From Cesiribacter andamanensis AMV16 (GTDB taxonomy: Bacteria; Bacteroidota; Bacteroidia; Cytophagales; Cyclobacteriaceae), in the NCBI RefSeq assembly GCF_000348925.1, contig NZ_AODQ01000019.1:1-48171 (forward strand): 48,171 bases of DNA, given 5' to 3'. The notes beneath the pieces were generated by a model. It did not search any database and was not told the origin of the DNA. It saw only the letters and a program-made list of their open reading frames with translations. How positions within the stretch are numbered: position 1 is the first letter of the stretch; every line of letters starts with the position of its first letter. This document shows positions 8,141 through 16,115 of the stretch, in pieces. Position numbers and translations under genes: made by a program.

Positions 8141-8773
8141 ATGATAACTAAGGAATTACTTCAGGAAGTGCCTCAAGATGAAATTGTTATTAATGTTTCC
8201 TTTGACTTGAGAAAATTATACTTGATCCCTTTTGCTTATATTTATCTAAAAATAAATTATCCTAAAATTGTTAAAATCTTTATAACTCAGAACAATTCTA
8301 ATTACGGTGAAATTTTAGGACTTGAAAAATTTAGAAGTAGAATTGATTTGTCAAGATATAATGTGCTTACATATATACATAGTAAAGGTGTGACAAAGCC
8401 TAATTCAAAGCCTGTTAGTGATTGGAGAGCGCTCATGCGATATTTTATTATGCATAAATATGATGATGCTATAAAGGTTTTTGCAAGGGGCTATGAATTA
8501 TATGGAGTAAATTTGTTTAGGGAAGATGAAAATCCAGCCAATAAAAATATGTACGCTTTTAGGCATTCTAAATATATTTATAGAGGTAATTTTATTATTC
8601 TAAATCTTGATAAACTTAGAAGCAAGCTTTGTACTGTTACAATTGATAGGGATTACTATTCTGTGGAAGGCTTATGGGGAAAGCTGACCACTATTGATAA
8701 AGCTTACAACGCTCATTCTTCAAGTATCAGTCATTATAATTATGAATATCCTTCGGAAAAATATATTTTGTAG
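8141..8773 (+). CDS. Uncharacterised HSKG-motif protein of polysaccharide loci (start probably 8094, frame-shifted)
   Basis: The open frame gives 210 residues with the conspicuous motifs YIHSKGVT (78-85) and DWRALMRYF (94-102) and a later RGNFIILN segment. I recall similar motifs in unnamed glycosyltransferase-like proteins of glycan clusters, but the activity is not established. The frame is open upstream of this ATG back to 8093. If one T is added to the T run at 8107-8111, the ATG at 8094 reads MKSVLFYHIYLVNSWK directly into this frame. The true protein is therefore probably about 226 residues with one homopolymer frameshift. It lies in the AT-rich cassette. Confidence 0.6.
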   Translation: MITKELLQEVPQDEIVINVSFDLRKLYLIPFAYIYLKINYPKIVKIFITQNNSNYGEILGLEKFRSRIDLSRYNVLTYIHSKGVTKPNSKPVSDWRALMRYFIMHKYDDAIKVFARGYELYGVNLFREDENPANKNMYAFRHSKYIYRGNFIILNLDKLRSKLCTVTIDRDYYSVEGLWGKLTTIDKAYNAHSSSISHYNYEYPSEKYIL

Positions 8774-8830
8774 ATAATTTTAGCTTTTGAATCCTTAGTA
8801 TTATCTCCTTTGTGTAAAGCTTATTATGTA

Positions 8831-9748
8831 ATGTCTGATTCGTTAATAATAAAAGTTGGGTTTTGTGTTGCTTATGACTGGGAGTTATTAAAAACTTCAC
8901 TGCCCTTGGTCTATCCTTATGCTGACAGGATTTGTTTGTCCTTAGATAAGGATCGTAAATCTTGGGCCGGGAATCATTTTGAGTTTAATGAGCACAAATT
9001 CAATGGTTTTTTAAAGGAGATTGATAAGGATAATAAAATCTTGCTTATTGAAAAAGACTTTTCTGATACCTGCAGGACTACAAGAGAAAATTGTAATCTT
9101 CAAAGAACTGCAATGGCTGAAGCACTTGGTACGGGAGGCTGGCATATCCAAATCGATGCTGATGAATATTTTTTAGATTTTGAGAATTTTGTTAACTACT
9201 TAAAAAAACTTCACCCATGTCCTACGGGTAAAGAGAAGCCGTTTAATGTTCTGGCAAATTATGTGCCTTTGATAAAACAGGTGAATGGTGGTTTTTTATA
9301 TGTTGATTTTCTGAATAGTATTCCCGAATCAGCCCCTTTTGCTACGACAAGTCCCAAGTATGAGAGGGCAAGACATAACGGTTACTTCAATATGATTTCA
9401 CCCTTTTATGTTGTCCATGAGACTTGGGCACGAAATGAGGATGATTTATGGTTTAAAATCAATAACTGGGGGCATTCTTCTGAGGAGCTGCATGAAGTAA
9501 AAAAAAGGAAAAGTTATTTTGATTTATGGAAAGCGCTAGATGAAAATAACTACTTCTATGTGAGGAATTTTCATCCTGCAGTTCCTGTTGCTTGGCCAGC
9601 CTTGGATTTTCAAATGGGTACAACTGCTGCAGAGTTTATTGATAATTTTAAGGTTCCTAAATTTCCTGTATCTGATTTTCAGATTAGTCTTAGAAATAGT
9701 AGGAATATTGCTAGGCTTAAAATGCTCTATTATAAAATGAAGTCATGA
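8831..9748 (+). CDS. GT-A-fold glycosyltransferase-like protein
   Basis: A 305-residue protein when started at the ATG at 8831; an upstream TTG at 8810 is possible but lacks support. A DxD-type motif in IQIDADEYF (Asp109 and Asp111), preceded by an Arg/Asn-rich segment (TTRENCNLQRTAMAEA), resembles GT2/GT92-type transferases whose DADE segment binds the metal and donor. Hydrophobicity suggests a soluble or peripheral protein. The last four bases overlap the next start (ATGA), indicating co-translation. Donor and acceptor are unknown. Confidence 0.65.
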   Translation: MSDSLIIKVGFCVAYDWELLKTSLPLVYPYADRICLSLDKDRKSWAGNHFEFNEHKFNGFLKEIDKDNKILLIEKDFSDTCRTTRENCNLQRTAMAEALGTGGWHIQIDADEYFLDFENFVNYLKKLHPCPTGKEKPFNVLANYVPLIKQVNGGFLYVDFLNSIPESAPFATTSPKYERARHNGYFNMISPFYVVHETWARNEDDLWFKINNWGHSSEELHEVKKRKSYFDLWKALDENNYFYVRNFHPAVPVAWPALDFQMGTTAAEFIDNFKVPKFPVSDFQISLRNSRNIARLKMLYYKMKS

Positions 9749-10551
9749 GCATTGCTATCTCAATAATTGTTGTAAACTATAATACTTATAAGCTTACCAG
9801 CGCCTGTATTTACAGCATACTAGAACATACTAAGGGAGTAGATTATGAAGTAGTTCTGGTAGATAATAATTCTACCGAGTGTGAACCTGAGCAATTTCTT
9901 TTAGATTTTCCCTCTGTCAGATTAATTAAAACAAAAGCTAATTTAGGATTTGCCAAAGGAAATAACCTGGGTATTAAATATGCGAAGGGTGAGGTAATAC
10001 TACTCGTTAATAGTGATGCCGAATTAACTAATAATGCCGTTAAGATTCTGGCGGACTATCTCACTGCACATACTGATGTGGGAGTTGTAACTGGGAAGTT
10101 ACGTTATCCAGATGGTAGGCTTCAGCATAACTGTCAGCGTTTCCCAAACTGGAAAGTATCGCTTTTTGAACTCCTGAGACTTCAGAAGGTTTTTAGAAGG
10201 TGGGGACAGCGGTGTCTGTTAGGCCCGTTCTTTAGCTATGATCGGTTGCAGGAGGTGGATTGGGTTTGGGGAACGGTTTTTATGTTCAGGAAATCCGATC
10301 TGGAAAACTTTCCCAATCAGCAATTACCAGATGATTTCTTTATGTATGGCGAGGACATCCAGTGGTGCATGGAGTTTCGAAAGCGAAACAGGAAAGTTGT
10401 TTTTGTGCCACAGGCTGAGATCCTTCACCATATGGGAGGCAGCAGCGCAAATAGCAAAAAATTGATTTTACAGAATACCGACTTGTTTCTACAAAAGTAT
10501 TATCATCCCCTACACCTTAGAGTGCTGCGGGTTCTCAACAGTCTTCTCTAG
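9745..10551 (+). CDS. Family 2 glycosyltransferase, WbbL (rhamnosyltransferase)-like
   Basis: A 268-residue enzyme with SIIVVNYNTYKLT at the N-terminus, VDNNS at 39-43, NLGFAKGNN at about 66-74 and the DxD-equivalent NSDAEL at 89-94. The later segments VDWVWGTVFMFRKSDL and FMYGEDIQWCMEFRKR, plus an HHMGGSSA motif, follow the WbbL/rhamnosyltransferase pattern. It is predicted to add a deoxyhexose, possibly rhamnose, to the growing glycan. The start overlaps the previous stop by four bases. Composition shifts from AT-rich toward GC-rich along this gene, so it spans the right shoulder of the acquired cassette. Confidence 0.87.
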   Translation: MSIAISIIVVNYNTYKLTSACIYSILEHTKGVDYEVVLVDNNSTECEPEQFLLDFPSVRLIKTKANLGFAKGNNLGIKYAKGEVILLVNSDAELTNNAVKILADYLTAHTDVGVVTGKLRYPDGRLQHNCQRFPNWKVSLFELLRLQKVFRRWGQRCLLGPFFSYDRLQEVDWVWGTVFMFRKSDLENFPNQQLPDDFFMYGEDIQWCMEFRKRNRKVVFVPQAEILHHMGGSSANSKKLILQNTDLFLQKYYHPLHLRVLRVLNSLL

Positions 10552-10553
10552 CT

Positions 10554-11441
10554 GTGAAGATATCTGTGATCATACCCACTTTCAATGGCGCACACAAAAT
10601 ACTGACTGTGCTCCATGCGCTTGAGCGCCAAAGCTATCAATGTTTTGAAACGATAATTGTGGTGGACGGATCGACTGACCATACGGTTGCATTGCTGGAA
10701 ACTGCCAGTGTTGCTCTATCTCCATTTCGGATAGTTGTGCAGGAGAATAAGGGAAGGGCCGCCGTTCGCAATCGGGGAGCCCGGGAGGCAAACGGAGAGT
10801 TACTGATCTTTTTTGACGATGATATGCGGCCGGAACCAGATTGTGTCAAGCAACATCTGCTCCATCATGAGCAAGTACCCAATAGCATTGGGGTGGGCAT
10901 AACGCCTGAAGATCCTGCTCGCTGTATAACAGACGTTCACAGGTATAAGGCTCATCTTTCCTATAAATGGACACGCCCGCTGGTAAATGTTCAGGGCCCC
11001 TTGCCTGAACCCCTGGTGTTTTTAGCGGCTGCTAATTTTTCGGTACCAAATAAGCTCTTTCTTGAGTTAGGAGGCTTTAATGAACAGTTGCGCGATGCCG
11101 AAGATCAGGATCTAGCCTTGCGGGCAGTGCAGGCGAATGTACCCGTTTATTTCTTAGAGCAGGCTCTGAGCTGGCATGATGATTTCTTTACCCTGGGGCG
11201 CTTTATTTACCGCCAAAGAGAATACCAGGCAAACCATAGGCTGCTGGCTCAACTCAATCCAGCATATGCACCACCACCTGCTACAACGCCAGGCAAGGGA
11301 AAGCAGGCCCTGCTGGCGCTATTCCGTCACCCCTGGTGGATAAAGGCTATCGACGGTGCAAACCCCTTTAGCCTGCTGCCAAAAAAGCTTCGCTACAAGC
11401 TGTATGATGTGGTGGTGTATGCCAATACCCTAAAGTCCTGA
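10554..11441 (+). CDS. Family 2 glycosyltransferase
   Basis: A 295-residue GT-A enzyme starting with GTG, two bases after the previous stop. SVIIPTFNGAHKI opens the domain, VVDGSTD is at 36-42, an Arg/Asn-rich loop RAAVRNRGA at 68-76 and the metal-binding FFDDDM at 86-91. The downstream segment LRDAEDQDLALRA supplies the acidic catalytic-base region typical of this subgroup. It probably extends the repeat unit at the cytoplasmic face. Sugar specificity is not predictable. Confidence 0.87.
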   Translation: MKISVIIPTFNGAHKILTVLHALERQSYQCFETIIVVDGSTDHTVALLETASVALSPFRIVVQENKGRAAVRNRGAREANGELLIFFDDDMRPEPDCVKQHLLHHEQVPNSIGVGITPEDPARCITDVHRYKAHLSYKWTRPLVNVQGPLPEPLVFLAAANFSVPNKLFLELGGFNEQLRDAEDQDLALRAVQANVPVYFLEQALSWHDDFFTLGRFIYRQREYQANHRLLAQLNPAYAPPPATTPGKGKQALLALFRHPWWIKAIDGANPFSLLPKKLRYKLYDVVVYANTLKS

Positions 11442-11444
11442 GCC

Positions 11445-12572
11445 GTGGAGAAGCCGGGACTGGTCTATATTATCTCGAATATTGATAAGGCGCTGGCCTT
11501 TGAGTGGCTGGCCTGCTCGGAGGCGCTTCGCAGCAGCTATGCCCTACAGTTCATCTTACTGGGTCCCGCGCCTGGCTATCTGCATACGTTTCTTTGCCGG
11601 AACCACATCCCTGTGCTCTATCTCCCCTACAAGGGGAAAGGGGCCCTTCCGGTAGTGATCTGGACAATATGGCGGTACCTCAGAAAACAGCGCCCACATA
11701 TAGTCCACACCCATTTATTCGATGCCAACCTCGCTGGTCTGCTGGCTGCCAGACTCGCCGGCGTTCCCAAACGCATCTATACCCGCCATCATGCTACCCT
11801 TCATCATGTCTATTTTCCACGGGCGGTATACTACGATAAAGCGATCAACCGCCTAGCCACCGCTATTGTAGCCATCAGTGGAAACGTAGCGGAGGTGCTG
11901 GAGAAACAGGAGGGGGTGTCTCCGGAGAAGCTGCGCCTGATCCATCATGGGTTTAAGCTGGATCAGCTTTCAGCCCCGGATCACCAACGGCTGGAGGCCG
12001 TTCGTAGCCGGCACCAGATTCCGTTAACAGCTTCTCCTGTAATAGGTGTAATTGCCCGCTATACCCATTGGAAAGGAATTCAGCACATTATTCCGGCTTT
12101 TCAGAAATTGCGAAGCCTATATCCGGAGGCACATCTCCTGCTGGCCAATGCCAAAGGAGATGGGGCTGGCGCCATAAAAGCCCAACTGGCCCAATTGCCC
12201 GCTCATGCCTATACCGAGATTGCATTTGAAAAGGATATTCCGGCCCTGTATGGCCTGCTGGATGTGTATGTGCATACCCCTATCGATGCCCATTCCGAAG
12301 CCTTTGGCCAAACCTATGTAGAGGCCCTGGCTGTAGGGGTGCCTTCGGTTTTTACGCTGTCCGGGGTAGCTCCGGAGTTTATTCGCCATGAACACAATGC
12401 GCTGGTGGTGCCCTTTCAGGATACCGAGGCTATCTATCATGCGCTTGTGCGGCTGCTGGCTGATGCGGCCCTGCGGCAAAAGTTAGTGACGGCAGGCCGG
12501 GCAAGTGTGCAGGAATTCTTTACTTTTGAACAGATGGAAGAAAAGCTGCTGGCGCTCTATGCCGGTGGCTGA
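11445..12572 (+). CDS. Family 4 glycosyltransferase
   Basis: A 375-residue GT-B retaining enzyme starting with GTG three bases after the preceding stop. The N-terminal acceptor domain contains HIVHTHLFDANLAGLLA (about 85-101). The C-terminal donor domain has GVIARYTHWKGI (201-212) and the E-x7-E motif Glu285...Glu293 in SEAFGQTYVEAL. These are the signature positions of GT4 mannosyl/glucosyl-type transferases. It sits in the middle of the tightly packed transferase operon and has GC-rich codon use. Confidence 0.88.
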   Translation: MEKPGLVYIISNIDKALAFEWLACSEALRSSYALQFILLGPAPGYLHTFLCRNHIPVLYLPYKGKGALPVVIWTIWRYLRKQRPHIVHTHLFDANLAGLLAARLAGVPKRIYTRHHATLHHVYFPRAVYYDKAINRLATAIVAISGNVAEVLEKQEGVSPEKLRLIHHGFKLDQLSAPDHQRLEAVRSRHQIPLTASPVIGVIARYTHWKGIQHIIPAFQKLRSLYPEAHLLLANAKGDGAGAIKAQLAQLPAHAYTEIAFEKDIPALYGLLDVYVHTPIDAHSEAFGQTYVEALAVGVPSVFTLSGVAPEFIRHEHNALVVPFQDTEAIYHALVRLLADAALRQKLVTAGRASVQEFFTFEQMEEKLLALYAGG

Positions 12573-12595
12573 TCCCTATTCCCGCTGTATACACT

Positions 12596-13489
12596 ATGCC
12601 GGAGCTGCTGTTTTCCATTGTGATTCCCACCTATAACCGGGCTTCCACGCTCGGCGATACGCTGCGGAGCCTACAGGGGCAGACCTACCCCCACTTTGAG
12701 GTGCTGGTAGTAGACGATGGCAGCACCGATGCAAGCGCCCAGGTGGTGGCCCCCTTTCTAACAGATGCCCGCTTCCGCTACCTGCCTAAACAAAATGAAG
12801 AAAGGGCCATAGCCCGCAACTGGGGCATTGCCCAGGCCAAAGGGAGATTCATTACCTTTCTGGATTCCGACGACGGCTATTACCCCCGTTGCCTGCAGGA
12901 AGCAGTAAATTTTCTGCAGCAGCGCCCCAAGGCAGTCTTCTTTCACCTAGGCTATGAGATAAAGGATACAGCGGGGCGGCTCCTGTATCGCTCCCTGCAC
13001 AAGGGCGAGCAGCTGAATGAGCAACTGCTGAGCGGTAATTTCCTGAGCTGCATTGGGGTATTCTGCCGGCGGGAGATCCTGGAGCAGGATCGTTTTAACG
13101 AATCGCCTGCCCTGATCGGCTCCGAAGACTATGAGCTCTGGCTGCGCCTGGCCGCCAAATACCCCCTCTATTACCATCCGGCCATCGGCGCGTATATGCT
13201 GCAGCATGCCCAGCGCTCGGTACTGCGGATCGATAAGTCCCGCTTTGGCGCCCGCATGGAGGCGCTGCTGGAACTGGTAAGCACAGAGCCTGCCATTCAG
13301 CAGGCCTTTCAGCAAAAGGGGGTGCAGCGATTTCGCCTGCACACCTACCTCTACTGGAGCCTGCACCTGGCCATGGGCGGCTACAAAAGGGAGGCCCTCC
13401 GGAAATTGATCTGGGCGCTGAAAAAAGAGCCTGGGCTTGTGGCGAGTCGGAAATTTTTGGGGATTGCCAAAACACTGATACGTTCATGA
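12596..13489 (+). CDS. Family 2 glycosyltransferase
   Basis: A 297-residue GT-A enzyme with FSIVIPTYNRASTL at the start, VDDGSTD at 39-45, an EERAIARNWGIAQ loop and the metal-binding LDSDDGYYP at 89-97. This is a standard inverting GT2 transferase of surface glycan synthesis. The C-terminal part (about 200-297) is helical and basic and could contact the membrane or partner enzymes. Its final four bases overlap the flippase gene start (ATGA), so the two are translated together. Confidence 0.88.
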   Translation: MPELLFSIVIPTYNRASTLGDTLRSLQGQTYPHFEVLVVDDGSTDASAQVVAPFLTDARFRYLPKQNEERAIARNWGIAQAKGRFITFLDSDDGYYPRCLQEAVNFLQQRPKAVFFHLGYEIKDTAGRLLYRSLHKGEQLNEQLLSGNFLSCIGVFCRREILEQDRFNESPALIGSEDYELWLRLAAKYPLYYHPAIGAYMLQHAQRSVLRIDKSRFGARMEALLELVSTEPAIQQAFQQKGVQRFRLHTYLYWSLHLAMGGYKREALRKLIWALKKEPGLVASRKFLGIAKTLIRS

Positions 13490-14946
13490 GCCTCCGGACC
13501 GAAGGGAGATCCAGTGTTTTCTGGGCCAGCATCGATAAGTTCGGGGCCCAGTTCTTCCAGTTTGCCTTTTCGGTGGTGCTGGCGCGCATTCTTACTCCGG
13601 AGGAGTTTGGCCTGGTGGGCATCCTGATGGCGGTGATTGCCATCCTGCGTCCTTTTATGGAAGGGGGCTTGGATGCGGCCCTGATCCAGCGCAAACGGGT
13701 ATCGGTGCGCGACCTCTCCTCGGTCTTTTGGGCCAACCTGCTCTTTTCCCTGCTGCTCACCGGACTGCTCTGGCTCCTGGCCCCCTGGCTGAGCAGCTGG
13801 TATGGAGATGCCCGCCTGACAGACCCCCTGCGCGTGCTCTCCCTCATGCTGGTGGGCGAGGCGCTGGCGCTAATCCAGTATGTATGCCTCTACCGGCAGC
13901 TGGCCTTTAAAAAACTGGCGCTGGTTACGGGCAGCAGCGTGCTGATCTCGGGCGCCCTGGGGGTGTACCTGGCCCTGCTGGGCTTTAGCTACTGGAGCCT
14001 GGTGGGGCGGCAGCTGGCCTACTCGGCCGTAAGCACCGGCCTGCTCTGGGTCCTGATCCGGGCCGATATTCGCCTGCAGCTCTCGCCCGCGCGGGTGCTG
14101 CACCACCTGAAGTTCGGCTATACGCTGATGCTGAGCGGGCTGCTCAACAAAGGGGTAGTGCAGCTCTACCCCCTGCTGATCGGCAAGCTCTACTCCCCGG
14201 CCCAGCTGGCCTACTACTCCCGGGCCCATGCCACCAAAGACATTCCCATTGTTTCCATCGGGGCCATTTTCAGCCGGGTGTTTTTTCCTATCTTTTCCAA
14301 AATGCAGGACGATGCCGGGCGCCTGCAGGGGGCCCTGCTGGAAGTGGGGCACATCCTGCATTTTTCGGTGGTCTGGATCCTGCTGCTGCTGGCCCTGGCC
14401 GCCGAAGAGATTGTGCTGCTGCTCTTTACCGAAAAGTGGATTGCCGTGGCGCCCTACCTGCAGCTGGTGGTGCTGGTGGGCCTGTTCCTGCCGGGCTACT
14501 CCCTGAATGGCTATGTGCTGGTGGCCCGGGGCCAGCCGCAGCGAATGCTGCAGCAGGAGCTGATCAACAAGGGGCTGGCCGTGTCGCTGCTGGCAGCTAC
14601 GGTCTGGCTGGGCATTGGCGCCATTATCCTGGGCCATGCGCTGGTGTCCCTGTTTTCTTTTGTGCTGAGTGCCTGGTATGTGCAGCAGAGTCTGGGCCTT
14701 TCCCTGGGCCGGCAGCTGGGGTTGTTTTTGCGCTACAGCCTGAGCGGAGGGGCCTGCTGGGGTCTGCTCGCCTACCTGCTGCCGCCCGTAGAGGGGCTGT
14801 GGGCCGCTTTTGGCGCTAAACTTGTACTGGGTAGCGGCCTTTACCTTTTTATTGTTACTTTTATAGCCAGAGCGCCCGCGCTGCCCCTGCTGTGGACGCA
14901 CCTTGCACAGTTTTTAACAAAACAACCGGCTGGCAGCCGGCCCTGA
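13486..14946 (+). CDS. Wzx-type oligosaccharide flippase (MOP superfamily)
   Basis: A 486-residue polytopic membrane protein with about 12-14 hydrophobic helices and the N-terminal pattern SSVFWASIDKFGAQFFQF typical of the polysaccharide transporter branch (PST/Wzx, Polysacc_synt_C). It is predicted to flip undecaprenyl-linked oligosaccharide units across the inner membrane. It is notable beside the ABC exporter at 3282-5338, which normally serves a different assembly route. No Wzy polymerase is recognisable nearby. The start overlaps the previous gene by four bases. Confidence 0.88.
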   Translation: MSLRTEGRSSVFWASIDKFGAQFFQFAFSVVLARILTPEEFGLVGILMAVIAILRPFMEGGLDAALIQRKRVSVRDLSSVFWANLLFSLLLTGLLWLLAPWLSSWYGDARLTDPLRVLSLMLVGEALALIQYVCLYRQLAFKKLALVTGSSVLISGALGVYLALLGFSYWSLVGRQLAYSAVSTGLLWVLIRADIRLQLSPARVLHHLKFGYTLMLSGLLNKGVVQLYPLLIGKLYSPAQLAYYSRAHATKDIPIVSIGAIFSRVFFPIFSKMQDDAGRLQGALLEVGHILHFSVVWILLLLALAAEEIVLLLFTEKWIAVAPYLQLVVLVGLFLPGYSLNGYVLVARGQPQRMLQQELINKGLAVSLLAATVWLGIGAIILGHALVSLFSFVLSAWYVQQSLGLSLGRQLGLFLRYSLSGGACWGLLAYLLPPVEGLWAAFGAKLVLGSGLYLFIVTFIARAPALPLLWTHLAQFLTKQPAGSRP

Positions 14947-15056
14947 GGGGAGCTGCCAGCCCCATTTGCTTTTTGATTAGACCCTATGCTGAACGCCCCC
15001 TGTCGAGTACCGCTACCGGCTATGCTCCTGTCAACACCCCCAGACCCCCTGCAGGC

Positions 15057-16112
15057 ATGAGAATACTGTTTGTGATCGATACCCTTGCTATGGGGGGCGC
15101 CGAGCGGCTGGTGGTGGATACCGTGGCCGAGCTGAGCCGGCGCGGGCATCGCTGCCGCATTATTACGCTACAGCAGGAAGGAGTGCTGGTAGCGGAGGCC
15201 CGGCAATACTGTGCCGTAGACTGCCTCAACATTAGCGGGGCTGCCAGCCTGCTGAGTGCCCTGCCCCGCTACCGCCGGCTGGTGAAGCGCTTTGCCCCAC
15301 AGGTGGTGCATGCGCACCTGATCAATTCCTCGCTCTTTTCTCGTTTAGGACGCAGCGGGGGCTACCGCCTGGTGAATACCTACCACAGCTTTCATTACTA
15401 CAACGCGCACGAGTACTACTCCAAATGGCGCCATAAGCTGGACAGGGCCACCATCCACCAGCCCGATGTGCTGATCTCGGTTTCCCCCTCGGTCTACGAC
15501 AATATGGTGAGCACCCTGGGCCGGACCAGGGGGCATGTAGTGCTGCACAATTTTGCTTCCCGCAAGTTTTGCTACAGCTATACGCCTAAGGAGGAGGGAT
15601 GCCTGAAGCTGCTGAACGTCAGCAACCTGCGCCTGCCCAAGAACCACGGCTTTGTGATCAATTTTCTGCATGCCCGTCCGCAGCTGCCGGTGCAGGTAGA
15701 GGTGGCCGGCGAGGGGGCTGATCGCCCGCAGCTGGAGCGGATGATTGCCGAAAAGGGCCTGCGCTCCATCCGGCTGCTGGGCCTGCAGACGGTCGATTCC
15801 AATTTTCACAACCGCTACGATGCCTTTTTTATGTCGTCGCTGCACGAGGGCATGCCCGTGGCGCTGATCGAGGCCCTGAGCAGCGGCCTGCCGGCCATAC
15901 TGCCCGACCTGCCCATGCTGCGGCAAACGGCCGGCGAGGCGGCCTATTATTACAGTACTGCCGACGAGCTGGAGGAGATCCTGAACAGGCTGTGCGGGAA
16001 TAAGGAGCTGCTGCTCCAGAAATCGGCCCTGGCCCGCGAAGTGGCCAAACAGTATTCGCTTGACCGGCATGTGGATTGCCTGCTGAAGCTGTACGAGGAG
16101 GGGAGGGGGTAG
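15057..16112 (+). CDS. Family 4 glycosyltransferase
   Basis: Using the ATG at 15057 gives 351 residues starting MRILFVIDTLAMGGAERLV, the usual GT4 N-terminus with the GGAE donor-site loop. The frame is open further upstream to 14892, but that extension overlaps the flippase and reads as low-complexity non-family sequence. The C-terminal domain carries SSLHEGMPVALIEALSSGLP with Glu264 and Glu272 as the E-x7-E pair. It probably adds a hexose to the glycan. It lies 110 bases after the flippase and three bases before the asparagine synthetase homologue. Confidence 0.88.
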   Translation: MRILFVIDTLAMGGAERLVVDTVAELSRRGHRCRIITLQQEGVLVAEARQYCAVDCLNISGAASLLSALPRYRRLVKRFAPQVVHAHLINSSLFSRLGRSGGYRLVNTYHSFHYYNAHEYYSKWRHKLDRATIHQPDVLISVSPSVYDNMVSTLGRTRGHVVLHNFASRKFCYSYTPKEEGCLKLLNVSNLRLPKNHGFVINFLHARPQLPVQVEVAGEGADRPQLERMIAEKGLRSIRLLGLQTVDSNFHNRYDAFFMSSLHEGMPVALIEALSSGLPAILPDLPMLRQTAGEAAYYYSTADELEEILNRLCGNKELLLQKSALAREVAKQYSLDRHVDCLLKLYEEGRG

Positions 16113-16115
16113 CCT

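Larger units (their letters stand above)
4740..9750. other. AT-rich glycosyltransferase cassette (probable horizontal acquisition)
   Basis: From about 4740 to 9750 the DNA is conspicuously A/T-rich, with A/T-ending codons, poly-A/T runs and loose gene spacing. The DNA before 4700 and after about 10550 is GC-rich. The left edge falls inside wzt after the Walker B/H-loop region; on the right the composition shifts gradually through the GT2 genes at 9745 and 10554. The block carries the Wzt specificity domain, an FkbM methyltransferase, a GT10-type gene, a GT2, an HSKG-motif protein and a GT-A-like protein. This is the part expected to determine glycan structure. Boundaries are judged by eye. 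Confidence 0.7.

Noticed and set aside
13870-14901. A 343-codon open frame antisense to the flippase gene
   Set aside because: Gln/His/Pro-rich shadow of GC-rich codons opposite a clear 486-residue membrane protein; no motif and no start signal.
14892-15056. Longer N-terminus of the GT4 gene
   Set aside because: The extension overlaps the flippase gene and is not GT4-like; the family N-terminus begins exactly at 15057.
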